Assembly (NCBI GenBank): GCA_903912795.1
Contig: CAIWIS010000555.1
Location: 1-7,492 of the forward strand
From: an uncultured Bacteroidales bacterium
Lineage (GTDB): Bacteria; Bacteroidota; Bacteroidia; Bacteroidales; Paludibacteraceae
Length of the DNA: 7,492 nucleotides
Direction of reading: 5' to 3'
Each line of letters opens with the position of its first letter. Position 1 is the first letter of the stretch. The notes under the pieces are model-generated. The model searched no databases. It saw only the letters and a list, made by a program, of their open reading frames with translations, and was not told the origin of the DNA. The translations under genes and the position numbers were made by a program. This document shows, one piece after another, positions 1 to 7,272 of the stretch.

Positions 1-543
1 AATTCAGGATACGAAGTGGTAACAAAGGCTTTATATAAAAATCAGTATGGTGTAGATCCTCCTACCGATTTTCAGAATACACAATGGGTAAGGTGGCGTC
101 TCGATCAGTTGAATGCTTTCGGACGTACAATGTATGCACGTATTAAAGCCAAAAAACCGTCTGCAATTGTATGTTTCTCTCCCAATAAATATCCATGGTG
201 CGAAGCTAATCTGATGCAGGAGTGGCCTCAGTGGATCAAAGATGGTATAGTACAGATTTTGTCAGTTCAGTGCTATGTAAAACCAAGCTATGCAACAGAT
301 GTGGCTTCTGCAATAGCTACAATTCAGGCTGCCGGGACAACAAAAAATTTACTCAATCCCGGAATGATATTGAAGAATGGTACTACTCTGCTTTCAGAGC
401 AGGAGTTGGTGAGTCAATTAAAAATTAACAGACAATACAATACAAATGGTGAATCCCAATTTTGGTTCGATGGACTGAAAGAGTCATACATTCAAAACGT
501 ATTTAAAGCGTTTTATCCCGGTAAAGCAATTTTTCCATATTAA
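1..543 (+). CDS. GHL10 (DUF187) family glycosyl hydrolase, C-terminal part (5' end outside window)
   Basis: The reading frame is open from base 1 (N-S-G-Y-E-V-V-T) and ends at TAA 541-543, so 180 residues of a longer protein are visible. The internal GTG at 16 is not a credible start because the domain continues upstream of it. The pattern is that of the second half of GHL10 hydrolases: a WVRWRLDQLNAF helix, then YARIKAKKPSAIVCFSPNKY (the usual 'I K..KP...FS' strand), then EWPQWIKDGIVQILSVQCYV (the usual 'W..W...G.vD...pQ.Y' block). The catalytic acidic region expected upstream is not in the window. The family contains exported (beta/alpha)8 glycosidases, including E. coli DigH/YddW, which acts on denuded peptidoglycan strands. 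The substrate here is unknown. The stop lies 13 bp before the next gene, which suggests co-transcription. A second GHL10 gene begins at 7341. Family assignment is fairly secure; substrate is not. Confidence 0.82.
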   Translation, partial: NSGYEVVTKALYKNQYGVDPPTDFQNTQWVRWRLDQLNAFGRTMYARIKAKKPSAIVCFSPNKYPWCEANLMQEWPQWIKDGIVQILSVQCYVKPSYATDVASAIATIQAAGTTKNLLNPGMILKNGTTLLSEQELVSQLKINRQYNTNGESQFWFDGLKESYIQNVFKAFYPGKAIFPY

Positions 544-556
544 AAATTAAAAAATT

Positions 557-1732
557 GTGAGTAAATTATTGGTTACTTTGTTCGTTGCTATTTTGACTTG
601 TTCATGTCATAAGCAAATTACAAATTCATTTACTCAAAAGTCAGAACGTGAACGATTTATAGCTGAAAAAACGCATTTTATCGATTCAGTATTTCAATAT
701 TTGCCTGAAATAAGAAATGAAAAAAAGTATCAATCTGCTTTTTGGGCTTCTGAATTGATGCTTCGTAAATCGAAATCGGACAGTTCGAATCTTAATTATG
801 CATTAGCTCATTTTGATGATTATTCAGTTCGTTTTAAACAAAGTTTACTTCAGCATATTTTCACGCTTTATCCTTTTGCTTTTAAAAGCCATGTGGATAG
901 TCTGTTGCAATTAGAGTCTGATAATAAACGATTTGCACTGATGGCGAATTATTTAATCCGCCGGGATAGTTCGAAGCTGGATATGATAAAATCATTGATG
1001 AATAAGAAATTTTCAAATTGGAATGAAAATCCTATTTTGAAAGCTTTTTCGGATGGTTTATTGCCGGTTCAAAGATTAACAAAACTCCAACTGGATGATT
1101 TGTATACTTTTAGAAAAAAATCGAATGAAGTTAGTTTTTTTGTCTTTATCAATAAAAATAGAGATATTCCGGGCTATTTAATTGTTCAAAATAGGAATGG
1201 TAAAATTTTAACAGAAAAAGGAGATACGCTCAAATTCAGGCTGTTGGCACGTTCTGTTACCAACATGCCCGAATATATAACCAATGGAAATACCCCGCAA
1301 GGAGTTTATTCAATTCAGGGTTTTAGTGTATCCGATAATGTTTTTATAGGTAAATCGCCAACCGTTATTTCTACCTTACCTTTCGAAACTTTACTTGCTG
1401 ACTTTAGTTTCGGGAAAATGAATGGTGATTGGACTTTGGATAAATACAACCAATTTTATCCCGAAAGTTGGAAAAATTATGTGCCTAAAAACAAAGCTTT
1501 TTATGCCGGAAAAGCCGGTCGGGGCGAAATAATTTTACATGGAACTACCATTGATACTGATTTTTACAAAACACAAAACTATTATCCATTCACACCTTCG
1601 TTGGGTTGTTTGTGTTTGTTGGAAAGATGGAATAATGATGGTAGTTTAATTGAAAGCGAACAATTAAGATTAGTAAAAACGTTAAAGAAAAATAGAATTA
1701 CAAGAGCATTGATGTATGTAATTGAATTATAA
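557..1732 (+). CDS. Lipoprotein with divergent L,D-transpeptidase (YkuD-like) domain
   Basis: A 391-residue protein starting at GTG 557. An in-frame TAA at 548-550 leaves this as the first standard start. The N-terminus MSKLLVTLFVAILTCSCHKQ is a short hydrophobic signal with cysteines at 15 and 17, one of which is the likely lipidated residue; the lipobox is imperfect. Residues about 25-185 are charged, probably helical and unrecognised. The C-terminal half (about 190-391) resembles a YkuD domain: a TPQG motif at 246-249 (usual TPxG), then HG at 328-329, then S-L-G-C at 348-351, matching the catalytic His and Cys. The His-to-Ser spacing is a little longer than in classical members, and SLGC replaces SHGC or SRGC. 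Known YkuD enzymes make 3-3 peptidoglycan cross-links or attach proteins to peptidoglycan. It lies between a GHL10 hydrolase and a DUF2233 lipoprotein, with only 6 bp to the latter. It could instead be a related cysteine acyltransferase or an inactive homologue. Its base composition looks more AT-rich than the downstream genes by eye. Confidence 0.72.
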   Translation: MSKLLVTLFVAILTCSCHKQITNSFTQKSERERFIAEKTHFIDSVFQYLPEIRNEKKYQSAFWASELMLRKSKSDSSNLNYALAHFDDYSVRFKQSLLQHIFTLYPFAFKSHVDSLLQLESDNKRFALMANYLIRRDSSKLDMIKSLMNKKFSNWNENPILKAFSDGLLPVQRLTKLQLDDLYTFRKKSNEVSFFVFINKNRDIPGYLIVQNRNGKILTEKGDTLKFRLLARSVTNMPEYITNGNTPQGVYSIQGFSVSDNVFIGKSPTVISTLPFETLLADFSFGKMNGDWTLDKYNQFYPESWKNYVPKNKAFYAGKAGRGEIILHGTTIDTDFYKTQNYYPFTPSLGCLCLLERWNNDGSLIESEQLRLVKTLKKNRITRALMYVIEL

Positions 1733-1738
1733 AGAAAT

Positions 1739-3586
1739 ATGATGAATATATATTTGAGTATTTTTAAACATCTTGGTATTTTATACTTGAGTTTGGTGTT
1801 ATTTATTGCATGTACTCCTCCCGATTTAAGCAATCTGAAAACGCCTTTTCCAGCTCCAACTGAATTGAAATCTGAAAAACTAAGTGCAAGCTCAGTTAAA
1901 CTAACGTGGGTTGACAATAGTAAGGGCGAAGATGGTTTTATTATTGAAAGAGTTATTTTGGGCGCTACCGAAGTGGTGAAATCAACTGTTGGAGCAAATG
2001 TAGCTGAATTTATTGATAATTCTGTATCAGCAAATACCTATAGATTTACAGTTTATGCATTTTACAAAACCCGAAATTCGGAGTCGATTTCAATTGTGAT
2101 GCAGCACATTCCAATAAATACACCTACGAATTTTAAAATTACTGGAACTGCTTCGAATGTTGAACTAAGTTGGGATGCCATGAACGACGTATTTGATGGT
2201 TATAAAATTGAAAAGTCGGTCAATGATGGAGCTTATAATTTATGGAAAACGCTGGACAAAAATACAAACAGTGTTGTTGATAACGAGCCTGTTGTGGGTA
2301 AAATTTCGTATCGTCTGTTTGCTTATTCCGGCCCTGTGCTTTCGAATCCTCTTGTAAAATCAATTGTATATATTGCTCCTCCGCAACTCACAATCAATAA
2401 TCTGATTACATCGTTTCTGAAACTTACGCCAAACTTCACACTAACCAGCGATGGTGGAGATGCTTGTACAGTTGGTGTTTGTTGGAGCACAAGTCAAAAT
2501 CCCACCATCGATAATTCTAAATCGGAATGGCATGTAAAATTAAATTCGGCTCAAAAAGCTTTTTGTAATACTATGAACTTGCAATCAGGAACTACCTATT
2601 ATCTAAGAGCTTATGCCACAAATTCCAAGTTTACAACTTATAGTAACGAAGTTTCTGGTAAATTGGATGCTGAACCTCAAGCTATTTCACTGAGTTGGAC
2701 ACCAATGACGACCATTAATTCAAATTTGCCTGCCGAAGTGAGGGTTTACGAAACAAATAGCACGCTGAACGGAAGGAATTTCAAAGCCTTTTACAGTATT
2801 GCCGATATGAGCACCGGAAATGTAGAGTTGAAAACTTTTTTTTCTACAACAGCTAAAAGTCCTGGTAAATTTATTGCTGATGCCACTTCCGAAACTGTTT
2901 ATACCATGACTAATGCGGGTTATTTTGGATATAATGGAGCTGTGGCCGTTTCGTATAGTTTGGTTGTTGACCGAGGCTCAAAATTGGCTGAAAACATAGG
3001 AGCATTAACACGTGGAAGTAATATTTATGGTGTTACGCGTGGTGCTTTTGGCGTAACTCAAAATCAGATTCCAAGTGTAAAATGGGCAACTGGTAACTGG
3101 ACTTATGACTCTCCGAGTCCGAATGTGGAAGGTGAAACACCTCAGAAATCGCTTTCGGCAACTTTCCCCACAGTATCCGAAAATTGGAATCCTTATTCAG
3201 CAGTTGGTGGAGCGCCAGTTTTAATTAAAAACGGCAAAATCGTTTTCGATTTTACAACCACATTGTCGGGTAAGTATATGACTAATTATGAGTTATTGCA
3301 AACGGATATTTTCTCAGCTTCCATTCGTCCACCACGAACAGTTATTGGGAGCACCGCCGATAATAAAATCATACTTTTTGTGTGCGATGGTAGACAAACA
3401 CACAGCGATGGTGCTACTATGCTTGAACTTGCTCAAATAATGAAAGCGTTGGGATGTGTAAATGCGATGAATTTAGATGGTGGTGGTTCAACTGCAATGG
3501 TTTCAGGTGGAACATTGCTCAATAAACCTTCGGATGGTAGCCAAAGAGCGGTAGCATCAGTTGTAACATTTGTAAAAAGAAAATAA
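1739..3586 (+). CDS. Lipoprotein: FN3-like domains plus phosphodiester glycosidase (NAGPA/DUF2233) domain
   Basis: A 615-residue protein starting at ATG 1739; the ATG at 1742 is equally possible. The signal peptide ends in the lipobox F-I-A-C, making Cys25 the lipidated residue, followed by TPPD. Two fibronectin III-like domains follow at about 36-121 (SSVKLTWVDNS...YRFTVYAF) and 127-210 (NVELSWDAM...YRLFAYSG). A third beta-sandwich at about 214-308 carries the Bacteroidota GVCWSTSQNPTI and GTTYYLRAYATNS signatures. The phosphodiester glycosidase domain occupies about 330-613. It shows NAGYF at 392-396 (usual NGGFF), GAPVLIKNGK at 491-500, PRTVIG at 532-537, DGRQ at 550-553, LELAQIM at 562-568 and NLDGGGST at 578-585. 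The family includes the human uncovering enzyme, which removes GlcNAc from phosphodiester-linked mannose. Bacterial members are envelope proteins whose natural substrates are mostly unknown. All the main motifs are present, so catalysis is plausible. The gene starts 6 bp after the YkuD-like gene and is probably translated from the same mRNA. Confidence 0.9.
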   Translation: MMNIYLSIFKHLGILYLSLVLFIACTPPDLSNLKTPFPAPTELKSEKLSASSVKLTWVDNSKGEDGFIIERVILGATEVVKSTVGANVAEFIDNSVSANTYRFTVYAFYKTRNSESISIVMQHIPINTPTNFKITGTASNVELSWDAMNDVFDGYKIEKSVNDGAYNLWKTLDKNTNSVVDNEPVVGKISYRLFAYSGPVLSNPLVKSIVYIAPPQLTINNLITSFLKLTPNFTLTSDGGDACTVGVCWSTSQNPTIDNSKSEWHVKLNSAQKAFCNTMNLQSGTTYYLRAYATNSKFTTYSNEVSGKLDAEPQAISLSWTPMTTINSNLPAEVRVYETNSTLNGRNFKAFYSIADMSTGNVELKTFFSTTAKSPGKFIADATSETVYTMTNAGYFGYNGAVAVSYSLVVDRGSKLAENIGALTRGSNIYGVTRGAFGVTQNQIPSVKWATGNWTYDSPSPNVEGETPQKSLSATFPTVSENWNPYSAVGGAPVLIKNGKIVFDFTTTLSGKYMTNYELLQTDIFSASIRPPRTVIGSTADNKIILFVCDGRQTHSDGATMLELAQIMKALGCVNAMNLDGGGSTAMVSGGTLLNKPSDGSQRAVASVVTFVKRK

Positions 3587-3592
3587 ATTGAG

Positions 3593-3658
3593 TTTCACGC
3601 TGTAAGCGGGTAAAACAATTTGTTTTAATACCAAAGTTTCACCCGCTACGCGTGAGAA
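3593..3658. repeat. Imperfect nested inverted repeat in the 3587-3680 intergenic gap
   Basis: TCACGC (3595-3600) pairs with GCGTGA (3650-3655), and AGCGGGT (3605-3611) pairs with ACCCGCT (3641-3647), separated by a small internal loop (TGTA against AC). Inside lies a second perfect palindrome, TAAAACAA/TTGTTTTA (3611-3618 and 3620-3627). The element occupies most of the gap between the DUF2233 and GxGYxYP genes. No T-tract follows the outer stem, so a classical intrinsic terminator is not well supported. It may be a partial terminator, an mRNA processing or stability element, or a copy of a dispersed palindromic repeat. Confidence 0.6.
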
Positions 3659-3680
3659 CCATTATAATCAATTTTAATTC

Positions 3681-5696
3681 ATGATAAAAAAATCACTCAT
3701 TTGTAGCATATTACTAAGTTTTGCATCGCACATTATTGCCATAAATGCAGTGGTTTTTAATGGTTCAGGACAGTCAGCCGAAAATAAACTGATTGCTATG
3801 ACCATTGCAGGAATCGTAAACCGTGATGCACCTCGATTGTACCTTCGTAATGTGTACGAAACATGGAGTTATGCCGAAACCGACGAGACTTGGGAAAACT
3901 TATATAAAACTACTGGTGGAACAAATTTTACTGTTATTTCCGATATAAATGTATTGGTTCAGACTTTCAAACCTTATTTGAAAGGTGCAATTACTTATGA
4001 TATGTCGTTGACCTACAGCAATTTTACAGGTCAGTCATTTCGGTGGCAAGCCGAAGCAGCTGCCATGTTGGGTGGATTGACAGATTGTATTCCTTTACCT
4101 TCCACCAATACAACGATAGATATTAATAAACCAACAAGCATTGATTTACCTGATTTTTTTAATGGACAAGCCACTATTCAGGTTTCAGCAAAATTAGAAT
4201 TAACATCACACACTTGGAATAATTCCGCATTAACCGCCGAACAACGCTATTTTGCATGGCTCGATTGGTCGTTGGATAATTTGTTGCCGCGTTGCAATAT
4301 TTCCAAGTTTTACTTGCGTGAAATAACGGATTGGGCTGTCAATCAACGTATGTTTCAACTGAATTTAGCGGGAACCGAAGATTTGCGTTTTACATCGCTT
4401 TCCGACGAAAAAGCAGCAAAGATAGAGCGGGTAATGAATTATTTAAAAACAAAACGCCCGAATGAAATTTATCATGTGTATGGTTGGATGCGTCCCGAAC
4501 CACTCGTGCAATGGATTTCGGCTTATGGTGGTAGCTTTCACGAAACCTTGTTGAGCAATTTATCGTGGCATCATGTTTTTCCGGTTGATGCTAATTTTAA
4601 TTATTCGAGACCTGCAGATATTAATTTTTCAACAACAGCTTTAGAAAATAAATATTACGTGCTTTTTATTGCTTCCGAAGGTGATGCTGGCAATTGGAAC
4701 ATTGGTTTTCAGGGTGGCGCTTGGCAATCGGCTACACGCGGACAAGTGCCTTTGGCATGGGGATTTAGTTTGCAAATGTTCGAGGAATTTCCTTTTGTTG
4801 GTCAGTATTATTATCGCACTGCCACTACCAACGATGGTTTTATGGCTGTAGCCACGCCCTTGGGTTATGCTTATCCGGATGTTTTTCCAACATCATATTT
4901 GCCCGATGCAAAGGCCAAAACAAAAGCATTGATGGATAAATTCAATGTCAATTCGGTGTATGCTTACAAACATTACAATGGGGCGGGTTCTTCACAATAT
5001 CGAGGAATTACCATTTCCAATAATTTTAATTTCAGTAACTTAGGTTCGTTTGCTGAGCAGACTGACGCTCAAATGACCTTATTGTTTGACCCTGCTTTGA
5101 TAACACAAAAAGCCTATACCAATTACGGTGGTTTGCTTTACAACCATGTAAACGACGATACATTTTATGCCGATTTTTCGAATCTGACAACTGTTAAAAA
5201 CAGAATTGTGAGCAAACTCAGTGGTAAAACAAAACCTCGTTTTCTGATGGCCGGTTATCAGCGTTTTCGGTTCGACAATGCATCGTTGGCAGCAAACGAC
5301 ATAACTATGCCACGACTCAAAACGCTCATGGAAAGTATTAAAGCTGATGCCTCCATTGGTGCTGATGTAGAATTTGTTACGCCCGAAAAATACACTTATT
5401 TATTGCGCAAATCGCTTGGTTTATCAACAAATGTTCCTATTGTTGAAAATAATGGGCAAAAACTGCTGGTATTCAGCGATAAAAATCGGAATTTACAAAT
5501 CAATTTGCAACTCGAAAGTGCACAGCAAGTTCAAATTAATGTTGTTGACTTAACGGGAAAACTGATTTTTAGTGAAAACTGGAATATGGCAATGGCAAAC
5601 GATTTCAAAACCATCTCTATTCCACAAAAAGGTATATTTATTTTGAATATAAAAGGACAAAATGTAAATCTGACGACCAAAACGGTAAGCAGATAA
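3681..5696 (+). CDS. GxGYxYP-family putative glycoside hydrolase with T9SS C-terminal sorting domain
   Basis: A 671-residue protein starting at ATG 3681, with a signal peptide (MIKKSLICSILLSFASHIIA) probably cleaved around residues 20-23. The N-terminal domain begins with NGSGQSAENKLIAMTIAGIV and NRDAPRLYL, the usual opening of GxGYxYP proteins. The central domain contains YVLFIASEGD (S332-E333-G334-D335), RGQVPLAWGFS and the signature region, here P-L-G-Y-A-Y-P at 393-399. The first glycine of G-x-G-Y-x-Y-P is therefore proline, and the usual SDGDN is SEGDA. The domain closes with RFLMAGYQRFRF and VEFVTPEKYTYLLRKSLG. Residues about 594-671 form a type A T9SS sorting domain (NLQINLQLESAQQVQINVVD, LTGKLIF, then a GIFILNIKG strand near the end). 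The protein should cross the outer membrane and be surface-attached or released. Biochemistry of the family is essentially undefined; glycosidase activity is a family-level prediction. It follows the DUF2233 gene after 94 bp that hold a palindrome. Confidence 0.88.
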   Translation: MIKKSLICSILLSFASHIIAINAVVFNGSGQSAENKLIAMTIAGIVNRDAPRLYLRNVYETWSYAETDETWENLYKTTGGTNFTVISDINVLVQTFKPYLKGAITYDMSLTYSNFTGQSFRWQAEAAAMLGGLTDCIPLPSTNTTIDINKPTSIDLPDFFNGQATIQVSAKLELTSHTWNNSALTAEQRYFAWLDWSLDNLLPRCNISKFYLREITDWAVNQRMFQLNLAGTEDLRFTSLSDEKAAKIERVMNYLKTKRPNEIYHVYGWMRPEPLVQWISAYGGSFHETLLSNLSWHHVFPVDANFNYSRPADINFSTTALENKYYVLFIASEGDAGNWNIGFQGGAWQSATRGQVPLAWGFSLQMFEEFPFVGQYYYRTATTNDGFMAVATPLGYAYPDVFPTSYLPDAKAKTKALMDKFNVNSVYAYKHYNGAGSSQYRGITISNNFNFSNLGSFAEQTDAQMTLLFDPALITQKAYTNYGGLLYNHVNDDTFYADFSNLTTVKNRIVSKLSGKTKPRFLMAGYQRFRFDNASLAANDITMPRLKTLMESIKADASIGADVEFVTPEKYTYLLRKSLGLSTNVPIVENNGQKLLVFSDKNRNLQINLQLESAQQVQINVVDLTGKLIFSENWNMAMANDFKTISIPQKGIFILNIKGQNVNLTTKTVSR

Positions 5697-5708
5697 TCCA
5701 ATATATTA

Positions 5709-5773
5709 ACACAGAGAACGCAAAGTTATTTATAAAAACATCTGAATGACAGTAACACACAAAGAACGCAAAG
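5709..5773. repeat. Pair of 17-bp direct repeats flanking the 5746 start codon
   Basis: ACACAGAGAACGCAAAG at 5709-5725 and ACACAAAGAACGCAAAG at 5757-5773 agree at 16 of 17 positions and start 48 bp apart. The first copy is in the 49-bp gap after the GxGYxYP gene. The second lies inside the DUF5009 reading frame and encodes T-H-K-E-R-K (residues 4-9). The motif resembles short dispersed repeats commonly seen in Bacteroidota genomes. This is recalled from general experience and was not checked against a genome. Confidence 0.65.
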
Positions 5774-7269
5774 CTTCCTCTCCTTCCCGTGAACGGGATA
5801 AATCTCCGAGGGTCGGGGAGAGGTCTCGTTCCTATGCCCTCGATGCTCTTCGTGGCTTAGCCATAATTGGTATGGTATTATCAGGTACTATTGCCGAAAG
5901 CCTGCCAGCTTGGATGTATCATGCGCAGGTTGGACCGCGTTCCGATTTTAAATTCGATCCTACTATTTTTGGCATAACGTGGGTCGATTTGGTGTTTCCG
6001 TTCTTCCTTTTTGCAATGGGTGCAGCTATTCCATTGGCTTTGAGCCGAAAGTTGGATAAAGGTACAAAAGTGCAAAGTCTTTTTCCTTCCATTTTGAAAC
6101 GTGTTTTTCTATTGGTGCTTTTTGCCATTGCTATTTATCACACCAATCCATATCGGCTTGGTGGAGCGTGGAATTATGCGTTGTCAATGCTGGCTTTCGC
6201 GCTGTTTTTTGTCAGTTTTGTCCGTTTTCCTTCTCTTTCCGAAAAAATAAATGGTTTTATAAACTGGCTTGGAATTGGGTTGTTCATCAGTTTGATAGCA
6301 TTTAATGTACTTTCACAACCCGATGTTTTTCAGCAAGGATTTAAACTTAGTCACAACGATATTATCATTCTCATTTTGGCCAATATGGCTTTGTTTGGTA
6401 CATTGAGTTGGCTTTTTACACGTAGTTCTATTGTTGCCCGACTGGGCATTATGGCTGTATTTTTCGCTTTTCGCCTCACTGCCGAAATCGATGGAAGCTG
6501 GAATCAGTGGATTTGGAATTTTAATCCGGCCATCTTTTTACCCGAAAACATTCAATCAGCCCTTTATATTGGTTCACAATGGCTATATCAAATGGACTTT
6601 CTGAAATATTTACTCATTGTATTGCCCGGAACTATTGCCGGCGATTTGTTGGTGCATTGGTTTGCCGACAATGATGATAAAAAGGCTAAACTACCAACAA
6701 GGAACCGTATGCGGGCTGCTATGCTTTTAATGATTGCTTTTGTAGTAAGTAATTTAATTTGTTTATTTGGTCGCTATCTCGAAATCAATATCTTGTTAAA
6801 CATAATTTTAGGTTTTGCTGGTTGGTATTTGTTCAGCCCTCCAACTCACTCCTTGAGCCGATTGTATCACAAATTGTATCAATGGGGTATTTCGTGGCTT
6901 TTACTAGGACTAGTTTTCGAAGTTTTCGAAGGAGGCATTCGGAAAGACCACGCCACGATGAGTTATTTTTTTGTAACAACAGGATTAGCTATCTTTATGC
7001 TTATTTTCTTCTCCATAGTGATGGATTATTTTGGAAATAAAAAGCCGTTCAGATATGTAACCGAAATAGGACAAAATCCGATGCTGGCGTATGTGGCCGG
7101 AACATTTCTGGTTGTGCCGATGTTAGCGACAGTAGGTTTAATGCCGTACATTAATAAACTTTACGAAATTTCGCCTTGGATGGGATTAGCAAAAGGCCTG
7201 ATTATAACAGGCGGTATGATGGCAGTTACAGTGTTTACGGTGCGGAAAAAATGGTTTTGGAAAACCTGA
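5746..7269 (+). CDS. DUF5009 / HGSNAT-NagX-like membrane acyltransferase
   Basis: A 507-residue polytopic protein with about 12 or more hydrophobic segments (for example 33-50, 78-99, 116-132, 143-160, 174-189, 205-224, 287-303, 323-342, 348-364, 382-395, 406-427, 444-465, 480-498). The family core starts at Y30-ALDALRGLAI, followed by LPAWMYHAQ (H59) and GITWVDLVFPFFLFAMGAAI (from 76). This is the arrangement of heparan-alpha-glucosaminide N-acetyltransferase (HGSNAT) and NagX, where a luminal or periplasmic His near 'HA..NG' takes part in acetyl transfer. EGGIRKDHATMSYFFVTTGL and IGQNPMLAYVAG near the end are typical of DUF5009. The likely role is acetyl-CoA-dependent acetylation of an amino sugar across the inner membrane; a transporter role has also been suggested for NagX relatives. 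Start: the codon just upstream of ATG 5746 is an in-frame TGA, and no other usual start occurs before LDALRG. Residues 4-26 are therefore translated repeat DNA, not family sequence. The next in-frame Met (M43) would lose half of the first membrane segment. Confidence 0.88.
   Translation: MTVTHKERKASSPSRERDKSPRVGERSRSYALDALRGLAIIGMVLSGTIAESLPAWMYHAQVGPRSDFKFDPTIFGITWVDLVFPFFLFAMGAAIPLALSRKLDKGTKVQSLFPSILKRVFLLVLFAIAIYHTNPYRLGGAWNYALSMLAFALFFVSFVRFPSLSEKINGFINWLGIGLFISLIAFNVLSQPDVFQQGFKLSHNDIIILILANMALFGTLSWLFTRSSIVARLGIMAVFFAFRLTAEIDGSWNQWIWNFNPAIFLPENIQSALYIGSQWLYQMDFLKYLLIVLPGTIAGDLLVHWFADNDDKKAKLPTRNRMRAAMLLMIAFVVSNLICLFGRYLEINILLNIILGFAGWYLFSPPTHSLSRLYHKLYQWGISWLLLGLVFEVFEGGIRKDHATMSYFFVTTGLAIFMLIFFSIVMDYFGNKKPFRYVTEIGQNPMLAYVAGTFLVVPMLATVGLMPYINKLYEISPWMGLAKGLIITGGMMAVTVFTVRKKWFWKT
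5777..5823. repeat. Cloverleaf-like palindromic element inside the 5' end of the DUF5009 gene
   Basis: Outer arms CCTCTCC (5777-5783) and GGAGAGG (5817-5823) are exact reverse complements. They enclose two small hairpins: TCCCGT-GA-ACGGGA (5785-5798) and CCGA-GGG-TCGG (5806-5816). The segment is visibly more GC-rich than its surroundings and encodes residues 11-26 of the reading frame (S-S-P-S-R-E-R-D-K-S-P-R-V-G-E-R), which do not look like family sequence. It looks like an inserted dispersed palindromic repeat that stayed in frame. Confidence 0.65.
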
Positions 7270-7272
7270 AGA

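Noticed and set aside
16..18. GTG as the start of the first gene
   Set aside because: The frame is open back to base 1 and the visible sequence begins in the middle of a GHL10 domain without a signal peptide, so the gene is truncated by the window edge.
1582..1917. 111-codon open frame on the - strand
   Set aside because: It spans the end of the YkuD-like gene and the start of the DUF2233 lipoprotein gene, both well supported by motifs; its translation shows no recognisable domain.
3593..3658. Intrinsic terminator after the DUF2233 gene
   Set aside because: The stem is interrupted, the loop is long and no run of T follows; it is listed as an inverted repeat instead.
5881..6128. Two overlapping - strand open frames of 64 and 69 codons
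   Set aside because: They lie wholly within the conserved DUF5009 region in antisense and have no family features.
6759..7040. 93-codon + strand open frame
   Set aside because: It is an out-of-frame shadow of membrane segments 9-12 of the DUF5009 gene.
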